16,943 nucleotides of DNA. Source: GWA2-46-15 sp964551525. GTDB lineage: Bacteria; Patescibacteriota; Minisyncoccia; Minisyncoccales; GWA2-46-15. A program made the position numbers and the translations under genes. Under the pieces are notes generated by a model. The model was given only the letters and a program-made list of their open reading frames with translations, did not search any database and was not told where the DNA came from. Below are positions 7,292 through 11,683 of this stretch, in pieces; position 1 is the stretch's first letter, and every line of letters begins with the position of its first letter. The stretch covers positions 1 to 16,943 of the forward strand of contig CAZKCH010000011.1 of assembly GCA_964551525.1 (NCBI GenBank), given 5' to 3'.

Positions 7292-7298
7292 AACATGA
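7274..7298 (+). repeat. CATAAAACAT-type repeat, copy 3 (rpsE-rplO)
   Basis: It encodes the last five residues (MKHKA) and stop of rpsE and fills the spacer where rpmD would lie in other bacteria. It includes an out-of-frame ATG at 7295, just before the rplO start. Confidence 0.75.
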
Positions 7299-7302
7299 AA
7301 CG

Positions 7303-7731
7303 ATGCAATTACACACTTTAAGGCCAGTCCACAAATCAAAGAAAGCAAAAAGAATCGGCCGGGGCGGCAAAGCCGGCTGGACTTGCGGTCGGGGATCAAA
7401 AGGCCAAAAAGCCAGAGCGGGCAGGCGATTTGAGCCGCTCATCCGCCAGATCATCAAGCGCTATCCGAAATTGCGCGGTTACCGCTCCTTAGCCGCTCCT
7501 GAAGGCACGGTCGCGGTTAATTTGGATATTATCGATAAGTTGTTTTCTGAAAAAGAAACGGTTAATCCCGTAACTTTATTAAAGAAAAAAGCGATCATGT
7601 TTCCGGGCAAAAGAATTCCCAAGGTGAAGATTTTGGGAAGGGGAGAAATAACCAAAGTATTGGTTTTCCAGAATTGTTTGTTTTCTAAATCAGCCAAAGA
7701 GAAAATAGAAAAAATATGTGGCAAAAATTAG
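7303..7731 (+). CDS. rplO: 50S ribosomal protein L15
   Basis: L15 is an assembly protein of the 50S subunit that contacts many 23S domains. The 142-aa product begins LHTLRPVHKSKKAKRIGRGGKAGWTCGRGSKGQKARAG, the glycine/basic-rich L15 signature, and ends with the usual FSKSAKEKIEK helix. Its start codon ATG 7303 lies 11 bases after rpsE. The upstream ATG at 7295 is out of frame and leads to a stop after eight codons. The 3' end overlaps secY by 16 bases, which suggests translational coupling. Confidence 0.95.
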   Translation: MQLHTLRPVHKSKKAKRIGRGGKAGWTCGRGSKGQKARAGRRFEPLIRQIIKRYPKLRGYRSLAAPEGTVAVNLDIIDKLFSEKETVNPVTLLKKKAIMFPGKRIPKVKILGRGEITKVLVFQNCLFSKSAKEKIEKICGKN

Positions 7732-8990
7732 TTCAAATCTTTAAAATCAAAGACCTGCGCCAGAAAATCCTTTTTATCTTGGGCGTTTTTGTTGTTTTCC
7801 GGATTATGGCCAATATCCCGATTCCTGGTTTCGCTGCCGATAAGTTAAAGCAGTTTTTTGAAGGCAACCAGTTTTTCGGCCTTTTGAATATCTTTTCCGG
7901 AGGCGCTTTGGATAATCTTTCCATTGTTATGCTCGGCTTGGGCCCTTATATCACCGCCACCATTGTTCTTCAGCTTTTAACTATGATTTTTCCCGCCTTG
8001 GAGCGGCTTTACAAAGAAGAGGGCGATCGGGGCAGGCAAAAGTTCAATCAATACGGCCGGTTTTTGGCTGTGCCCTTGGCGATTTTGCAGGGCTATGCCA
8101 TGATTTCGGTTTTCCAGCGCCAGCAGATTTTAGGACAATTAGACCTTTTAACCATGGTTTCTTCGTTGCTGACCATGACCGCCGGCACCATGCTTTTGGT
8201 CTGGCTGGGGGAGTTGATTTCGGAAAAGAAAATCGGCAACGGCGTTTCTTTGCTCATTTTCGCCGGCATTATCGCTGATTTTCCCAATAACATCAGGCAG
8301 ATGGCTTCGGCGTATGACCCGACCAAGCTGGTTTCTTATGCGCTTTTCTTTGTTTCTTCAATCCTGATTATCAGCGGCGTGGTTTTGATCACCGAGGCCA
8401 GACGGAATATTCCCGTTTCTTATGCCAAAAGAGTGAGGGGTACCAAGCTTTACGGCGGCGTTTCCACTTATTTGCCTTTGAATGTCAATCCGGCCGGCGT
8501 TATCCCCATTATTTTTGCCATTTCCATTCTTTTGTTTCCGACCATGCTCGCTAATATTCTCGGCGGCGTGGGCGGCCAGGTGGCTAAGTTTTTCCTTCAA
8601 ATAGTGGCCTTTTTGCAAAATCAATGGGTCTACGGTCTTCTTTATTTTATCCTCGTTTTTGTTTTTACTTTCTTTTACACCATGGTTACCTTCGATCCGA
8701 AAAGCATTTCCGAGAATTTGCAGAAAATGGGCGGATTTGTGCCGGGCATCAGGCCGGGCAGTTCCACATCTCAATTTATCTCTTCTATTCTGAATAAAAT
8801 TTTGGTTGTCGGCGCCTTGTCTCTGGGCTTAATCGCGGTCATGCCTTCGATTGTTCAGGGCATTACCGGTGTTCAGGCCTTCCAGTTTCTGGTTGGCGGC
8901 ACTTCGTTGTTGATCGTGGTTTCCGTTGTTTTGGAAACCTTGCGGGCCATCAATTCCCAGCTGGAAATGCGCGAGTACGATACCTTCTAG
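7716..8990 (+). CDS. secY: Preprotein translocase subunit SecY
   Basis: SecY is the channel of the Sec translocon in the inner membrane. The 424-aa product has ten hydrophobic segments in the usual pattern. Visible landmarks are FRIMANIPIPGF in TM1 (28-39), LNIFSGGALDNLSIVMLGLGPYITATIVLQLL for the plug and TM2 (57-88), LPLNVNPAGVIPIIFA (252-267), the cytosolic loop NLQKMGGFVPGIRPGSST and the terminal GGTSLLIVVSVVLETLRAINSQLEMREY. Length is normal. It overlaps rplO and is the last gene of the unbroken ribosomal cluster. Confidence 0.98.
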   Translation: MWQKLVQIFKIKDLRQKILFILGVFVVFRIMANIPIPGFAADKLKQFFEGNQFFGLLNIFSGGALDNLSIVMLGLGPYITATIVLQLLTMIFPALERLYKEEGDRGRQKFNQYGRFLAVPLAILQGYAMISVFQRQQILGQLDLLTMVSSLLTMTAGTMLLVWLGELISEKKIGNGVSLLIFAGIIADFPNNIRQMASAYDPTKLVSYALFFVSSILIISGVVLITEARRNIPVSYAKRVRGTKLYGGVSTYLPLNVNPAGVIPIIFAISILLFPTMLANILGGVGGQVAKFFLQIVAFLQNQWVYGLLYFILVFVFTFFYTMVTFDPKSISENLQKMGGFVPGIRPGSSTSQFISSILNKILVVGALSLGLIAVMPSIVQGITGVQAFQFLVGGTSLLIVVSVVLETLRAINSQLEMREYDTF

Positions 8991-9102
8991 ACGCTGATTA
9001 ATACTGATTTAACTGATTGATGCGGATATCAGTATAAATCAGTAGTATCCGTATAAATCAGTGTCTTTACAATCATCAATGCTTTAAACTAATTTTAGAC
9101 TT
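8991..9102 (+). repeat. secY-adk spacer with CTGATTTATAC-type repeats
   Basis: This 112-bp spacer holds no gene. Twelve-base GTATAAATCAGT occurs as a direct repeat at 9032-9043 and 9051-9062. The inverted form ACTGATTT at 9003-9010 can pair with AAATCAGT at 9036-9043 (8 bp). No T-tract follows, so this does not look like a terminator. A weak promoter candidate (TTTACA 9066-9071, TAATTT 9090-9095) could serve adk, but it is poorly supported. Confidence 0.6.
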
Positions 9103-9819
9103 ATGCCTAAAGTTAAACCGAAAAACCAGAAGCAGGTGATAATAATCATGGGACCGCCGGGGAGCGGCAAAGGCACGCAGGCCGAGCTTTTGGCTGATCG
9201 GTTCAGTTTGTATTATCTGGAAACCAGCAAAGTGTTGGAAGCGAAAATAATGAACGCCAAAAAAGGTGAGTTTGTGGAAGTTGGGGGACAAAGATATTAT
9301 ATGGCCGATGAGAAAAAAAGATGGCAGACAGGATTGTTAAACAGCGATCCTTTTACCAATTTTCTGATGAAGAAAAAGATCTCCGAGTTTTTTGCTCAAG
9401 GCGAAAGCTTGCTTTTAGCCGGTTCGCCTCGGTCAATTTATCAAGCCGAGGATTTAATGCCTTTTCTGAAAAAACTCTACGGCGCAAAGAATATCCAAGT
9501 GATTTTATTGGAGGTGACTGCCAAGGACAGCGTTTTTCGCAATTCCCATCGCCGGCTTTGCGAATTAATGCGCCATCCGATTCTTTATTCAAAAGAAACG
9601 CTGAAATTAAAGCGTTGTGCGCTTGATGGTTCAAAACTGCTGACCAGAAAAAAATTAGACGATCCGAAAACCATCAAAGCCCGCCTCGAGGTTTATAAAA
9701 AAACAACCCTGCCCATGGCTGATTATTTTAGAAAACAAGGAATTTCAGTTAAGAAAGTTAATGGTTCGCCCGCCCCGGCAATCGTTTTCGCCAATATTTT
9801 AAAAGCTCTAAATGGTTAA
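9103..9819 (+). CDS. adk: Adenylate kinase family nucleoside monophosphate kinase, divergent
   Basis: Adenylate kinase converts ATP and AMP to two ADP in the cytosol. The 238-aa product has the P-loop GPPGSGKGT (17-25), the NMP-kinase signature as AGSPRSIYQAE (106-116; usually DGFPRT.QA), an Arg pair at 150-151, and a LID-like region leading to KLDDPKTIKARLEVY. The usual SxGDxLR AMP-site motif is replaced by ETSKVLEAK. In the LID the zinc-type pattern (Cx2C...Cx2C/D) is degenerate: C153 is followed by M156 instead of Cys, while C172 and D175 remain. Residues ~58-77 look inserted. Placement between secY and map supports adk, but substrate preference could have shifted. Its 3' end overlaps map by 8 bases. 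Confidence 0.82.
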   Translation: MPKVKPKNQKQVIIIMGPPGSGKGTQAELLADRFSLYYLETSKVLEAKIMNAKKGEFVEVGGQRYYMADEKKRWQTGLLNSDPFTNFLMKKKISEFFAQGESLLLAGSPRSIYQAEDLMPFLKKLYGAKNIQVILLEVTAKDSVFRNSHRRLCELMRHPILYSKETLKLKRCALDGSKLLTRKKLDDPKTIKARLEVYKKTTLPMADYFRKQGISVKKVNGSPAPAIVFANILKALNG

Positions 9820-10618
9820 TATCAAAACTCCAGAAGAAATCAAAATCATGGTTGCGGGCGGCAAGATTCTTTCGCGGATAATGAAAGAATTGGCAAAGAA
9901 AGTTAAGCCCGGAGTGGCCGCTAAAGAGCTCGAGGACCTCGCCGAGGCCCTCATTTCTAATTATGGGGGAAAATCTTCTTTTAAAGGGTATGAAGGATAT
10001 CCTAATTGTCTTTGCGTTTCTATAAACGAGCAATTAGTTCACGGGTTGCCTGATAACCGTGTTTTTAAAGCAGGGGATTTGGTTTCTTTGGATTTGGGGA
10101 TTTTGTATCCGAGTCCTTCGACTAGCTCAGGATCTGCGAGTTTCCATACAGATATGGCCATTACTGTCGGCGTGGGCAGGATTTCGCCTTTGGCAAAGAA
10201 GTTGCTTAAAGTAACTCGTCAGGCATTGGAGATCGGCAAAAAACAGGCCAAGCCGGGCAATCGCGTTGCTGATATCAGCCAAGCGATTCAGGCATATGTT
10301 GAGAAGAATGGCTTTAATGTTGTCCGAGAATTGTGCGGCCATGGCATTGGCCGGGAATTACATGAAGATCCGCAGATTTTAAATTTTGCTGTGCCGCGCG
10401 GCAGCGAAGCTGCTTTGCGCGGTGGTGGAGACGAAGAAATTGTCTTGGAATCAGGAATGACCATTTGCTTAGAACCAATGGTAACAGCCGGGGATTGGCG
10501 TTTAAGAAAATCAGCCGATGGTTTTGGTTACGAAACCAAAGACAAATCGCTTTCCTGTCATTTTGAGCAAACCATCCTCGTCACCAAAGGTAGCTGCCAA
10601 GTGTTGACAAACTACTAA
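9812..10618 (+). CDS. map: Type I methionine aminopeptidase with two short insertions
   Basis: Map removes the initiator Met from nascent proteins using a dinuclear metal centre. The product is 268 aa. The expected ligands are D94 (SLDLG), D114 (FHTDMA), H177 (CGHGIG), E221 (CLEPM) and E252 (HFEQTI), and the substrate-site H77 is in LVHGLP. The spacing between the first two Asp ligands is 19 residues instead of the usual 10, because about nine residues (SPSTSSGSAS) are inserted. A second extra stretch (about GSEAALRG, 197-204) precedes EEIVLESGM. Both coincide with repeat-like DNA (see repeats). The catalytic residues remain, so the enzyme is probably active. The gene overlaps adk by 8 bases, and its last codons contain the -35 box of the next promoter. 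Confidence 0.95.
   Translation: MVNIKTPEEIKIMVAGGKILSRIMKELAKKVKPGVAAKELEDLAEALISNYGGKSSFKGYEGYPNCLCVSINEQLVHGLPDNRVFKAGDLVSLDLGILYPSPSTSSGSASFHTDMAITVGVGRISPLAKKLLKVTRQALEIGKKQAKPGNRVADISQAIQAYVEKNGFNVVRELCGHGIGRELHEDPQILNFAVPRGSEAALRGGGDEEIVLESGMTICLEPMVTAGDWRLRKSADGFGYETKDKSLSCHFEQTILVTKGSCQVLTNY
10113..10140 (+). repeat. Short dispersed repeat, copy 1 (in-frame in map)
   Basis: The 19-base core TCCTTCGACTAGCTCAGGA lies at 10114-10132. Two more copies occur at 11773-11791 and, inverted, at 13935-13953. All share TCCTTCG-N5-CTCAGGA. In map it encodes PSTSSG and lengthens the loop between two metal ligands, where the family has no such residues. Confidence 0.75.
10394..10422 (+). repeat. 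GC-rich imperfect palindrome inside map
   Basis: CCGCGC (10394-10399) pairs with GCGCGG (10417-10422), and inside it CAGC (10402-10405) pairs with GCTG (10409-10412). The segment encodes about eight residues (around GSEAALRG) not expected in type I Map, so it looks like a small palindromic insertion kept in frame. Confidence 0.5.
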
Positions 10619-10633
10619 TTCTCGTGTTATAAT
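10604..10633 (+). promoter_or_regulatory. Near-perfect sigma70-type promoter
   Basis: The -35 box TTGACA (10604-10609) and the -10 box TATAAT (10628-10633) are separated by 18 bases. The -35 box lies in the last codons of map. Transcription would start about 10640, exactly at an ATG, which predicts either a leaderless mRNA or the 5' end of a structured RNA. Confidence 0.8.
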
Positions 10634-10639
10634 ATAAAT

Positions 10640-10783
10640 ATGTTTAATCGCCGTTCTGGCGACGGGTATGCACTTTGGCCCGTCGCCATCGTCGCGATCG
10701 CGATTATAATAACCGCGATCTTTCTCCGGCCCACCGTTGAGGCGTGGCTGGAGGCCCTCTTGGCCCCCTTCGGAGGCTTATAG
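10640..10783 (+). CDS. Possible 47-aa single-span membrane peptide, leaderless
   Basis: From ATG 10640 to TAG 10781-10783 the frame gives a 47-aa peptide with a basic N-terminus (MFNRRSGDGY), one strongly hydrophobic span of about 17-19 residues (WPVAIVAIAIIITAIFL, residues 13-29) and a short amphipathic end (VEAWLEALLAPFGGL). The ATG coincides with the predicted transcription start, so translation would be leaderless. The span is typical of a real membrane segment, which argues for coding. The strong hairpins in the same DNA argue for a structured RNA instead. No family is recognised. Confidence 0.4.
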   Translation: MFNRRSGDGYALWPVAIVAIAIIITAIFLRPTVEAWLEALLAPFGGL

Positions 10784-10785
10784 AG

Positions 10786-10983
10786 GTGGACGATCGTTCG
10801 CCGGGTTGGTTGCCCGGTTATCAACAACTTGGCGAAAACGCAATTTTGTTTTCCCAGTCCGGCGGAGAACCGGCAAAAATTAATCTCTCGCATCGCGGGA
10901 GACAAACAACCCTGGCTAAAGCGCTTGCCTTGGTTGTTTTATTTTACAAAAGCAGAGCGTACAGAGGCCCGGCCTCTGTTTGA
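10786..10983 (+). CDS. Possible 65-aa small protein of unknown function
   Basis: GTG 10786 is preceded by GGAGG at 10772-10776 with nine bases of spacing, inside the end of the 47-aa ORF, two bases after whose stop it begins. The product has no recognised domain. It starts DDRSPGWLPGYQQLGENAILF, is rich in Lys/Arg, and has a moderately hydrophobic stretch (TLAKALALVVLFY, about 43-55). An in-frame GTG at 10744 would extend it but has no well-placed SD. The terminator hairpin overlaps its last codons. It could be spurious if the region is a non-coding RNA. Confidence 0.35.
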   Translation: MDDRSPGWLPGYQQLGENAILFSQSGGEPAKINLSHRGRQTTLAKALALVVLFYKSRAYRGPASV

Positions 10984-10989
10984 CTTTTT
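10962..10989 (+). terminator. Rho-independent terminator
   Basis: CAGAGGC (10962-10968), loop CCG, GCCTCTG (10972-10978), then TTTGACTTTTT. A 7-bp perfect GC-rich stem followed by a T-rich tract closes the transcript that starts at 10640. The T-tract overlaps the -35 box of the next promoter. Confidence 0.65.
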
Positions 10990-11008
10990 GTGGATATCGT
11001 TTTATAAG
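10980..11008 (+). promoter_or_regulatory. Promoter of the small-gene pair
   Basis: TTGACT (10980-10985) and TATAAG (11003-11008) are separated by 17 bases, each one mismatch from consensus. Transcription would start near 11015, leaving a leader of about 83 nt before the ATG at 11098. Confidence 0.65.
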
Positions 11009-11010
11009 TT

Positions 11011-11097
11011 AAATAGCTCTACGCGCTATTTTATCAAATTACCGATTCAAAAAATATCGGTAAATTTTTTCCGGATAGGATCCGGAAGGAGGAAGAA
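11011..11097 (+). promoter_or_regulatory. Three-hairpin leader with attenuator-like stem and SD-adjacent hairpin
   Basis: Three perfect stems follow one another. They are AAATAGC 11011-11017 with 11025-11031 (7 bp); TTACCGAT 11039-11046 with ATCGGTAA 11056-11063 (8 bp), followed by A and six T (11065-11070) like an intrinsic terminator; and TTCCGGAT 11069-11076 with ATCCGGAA 11080-11087 (8 bp, 3-nt loop). The last runs into the SD AAGGAGG (11086-11092). The T-run of stem 2 overlaps the 5' arm of stem 3, so the two could be alternative. No known riboswitch class is recognised, and what it would respond to is unknown. Confidence 0.45.
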
Positions 11098-11355
11098 ATG
11101 AACCCCGTTTTTTTAAGAGAAAGATTGAATGATCCCCGACACGGAATCATTCAAGAAATGCTTTCTCCTAAGCCACAGAAAGGACAGTCCTTTGTGATTT
11201 ACGCCATCATTATTTTACTAATCATAGGCTTCGTTATAGTGATGGTCTGGACGTTTGATCTGGGCGTGAATGTCCTTTTTGGATGTCCGACCCCCATTAC
11301 CACTCCAGGGATGGAGTGGGGGGATCTGATCGGATGTATTTGGAAAGGAGGTTGA
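11098..11355 (+). CDS. Small single-span membrane protein, unknown function
   Basis: The 85-aa product starts at ATG 11098 with a perfect SD (AAGGAGG 11086-11092, five bases spacing). Residues 1-30 are basic and polar (RER, PRH, KPQKGQ). Residues ~31-52 form one clear membrane span (SFVIYAIIILLIIGFVIVMVW). The ~33-residue C-terminal part carries two cysteines (C63, C80) and several Gly/Pro. By the positive-inside rule the N-terminus is cytoplasmic and the cysteines are outside, where they could form a disulphide. The DNA also holds a 9-bp inverted repeat (TTGAATGAT 11125-11133 with 11146-11154). The next gene starts one base after its stop. No family is recognised. Confidence 0.72.
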   Translation: MNPVFLRERLNDPRHGIIQEMLSPKPQKGQSFVIYAIIILLIIGFVIVMVWTFDLGVNVLFGCPTPITTPGMEWGDLIGCIWKGG

Positions 11356-11356
11356 G

Positions 11357-11572
11357 ATGATCAAACAAATTTTTGTAAAGGATATTGATGACGCCCGTCA
11401 AAAATTGACGGGTAAAACCATCTGTATCTCCGAGTTGGGGACAGGATGGTTTTCTGTGGGGCAGATTTATAAGTCCTTACAGGAACGCGTTATCTGCGTC
11501 ATCCGGCCATTTGGGTCGGATGCCGGATACGAAATCTTTGAAGCTACCTCTATTGAGATCCAGGGCTCGTGA
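11357..11572 (+). CDS. Small soluble protein of unknown function
   Basis: The 71-aa product starts at ATG 11357 behind AAGGAGGT (11345-11352), which lies in the end of the preceding gene, so the two are probably translated as a pair. No signal or membrane segment is seen. The pattern looks alpha/beta to mostly beta: KQIFVKDIDDARQKLTGK, then TICISELGTGWFSVGQIYKSL, RVICVIRPF and GYEIFEATSIEIQ. The DNA includes an 8-bp hairpin (CCCGTCAA 11394-11401 with 11405-11412), a 9-bp inverted repeat (AAAACCATC 11414-11422 with GATGGTTTT 11445-11453) and a 7-bp one (ATCCGGC 11501-11507 with 11522-11528). A terminator hairpin begins before its stop codon. No family is recognised. Confidence 0.7.
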   Translation: MIKQIFVKDIDDARQKLTGKTICISELGTGWFSVGQIYKSLQERVICVIRPFGSDAGYEIFEATSIEIQGS

Positions 11573-11584
11573 GGACACGAGCCC
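11563..11584 (+). terminator. Strong 9-bp hairpin at the end of the small-gene pair
   Basis: GGGCTCGTG (11563-11571), loop AGGA, CACGAGCCC (11576-11584). The stem is perfect and spans the stop codon. No T-tract follows at once, so it may protect the 3' end or act together with the next hairpin. Confidence 0.5.
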
Positions 11585-11590
11585 ACATAT

Positions 11591-11624
11591 AAAAAACATC
11601 CTCGCCTTGAGCGGGATGTTTTTT
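11591..11624 (+). terminator. Bidirectional intrinsic terminator
   Basis: AAAAAACATCC (11591-11601) pairs with GGATGTTTTTT (11614-11624) over 11 bp, with an A-run on the left arm and a T-run on the right. It ends the unit started near 11015 and insulates it from the glycosyltransferase gene. Confidence 0.8.
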
Positions 11625-11638
11625 GTTTTGGCTGGGTT

Positions 11639-11647
11639 TGTGATAAT
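11639..11647 (+). promoter_or_regulatory. Possible extended -10 promoter for the glycosyltransferase unit
   Basis: TGTGATAAT (TGn plus GATAAT 11642-11647) lies between the terminator and ATG 11684. No good -35 box is seen at the right distance. The strong terminator upstream makes a promoter here necessary unless read-through occurs. Confidence 0.35.
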
Positions 11648-11683
11648 ATAAAATCAGAGCGTAAATTTTAAACCATAAACAAA

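Larger units (their letters stand above)
10640..10989 (+). ncRNA. Candidate structured RNA of about 350 nt (unrecognised)
   Basis: A consensus promoter ends just before this segment, and a hairpin plus T-tract closes it. In between lie successive inverted repeats: GGCGACGGG 10658-10666 with 10679-10687 (9 bp); GATCGCG 10696-10702 with 10714-10720 (7 bp); CTCCG 10724-10728 with 10771-10775, enclosing smaller stems; TTCGCC 10797-10802 with GGCGAA 10831-10836, which would enclose a GGG/CCC stem (10803-10805 with 10813-10815); TCTCTCGC 10884-10891 with 10895-10902 (8 bp with one G-T); and AAACAACC 10904-10911 with 10932-10939 (8 bp, inner GGC/GCC). The first stem competes with CGCC 10649-10652 pairing to GGCG 10658-10661. 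I looked for the tmRNA T-arm and tag, the RNase P GAGGAAAGUCC core and the SRP RNA GGTCAGG...GGAAGG core and found none. Two small ORFs cover the same DNA, so an mRNA is the main alternative. Confidence 0.45.

Noticed and set aside
9321..9634. 101-aa plus-strand and 93-aa minus-strand frames inside adk
   Set aside because: Both are shadows of the adenylate kinase gene, which has clear motifs in its own frame.
10627..10905. A 92-aa minus-strand frame over the small-gene region
   Set aside because: It lies opposite a well-formed promoter and hairpins, has no SD or promoter of its own that I can see, and the frame probably stays open because of palindromic GC-rich DNA.
10640..10989. tmRNA, RNase P RNA or SRP RNA
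   Set aside because: I looked for the T-arm and tag of tmRNA, the GAGGAAAGUCC-type core of RNase P RNA and the SRP RNA core and found none, though size and signals would suit the first two.
10829..11101. A 90-aa plus-strand frame starting with TTG
   Set aside because: It has a TTG start with no SD, runs through a terminator and a promoter, and ends inside the start of the next, better supported gene.
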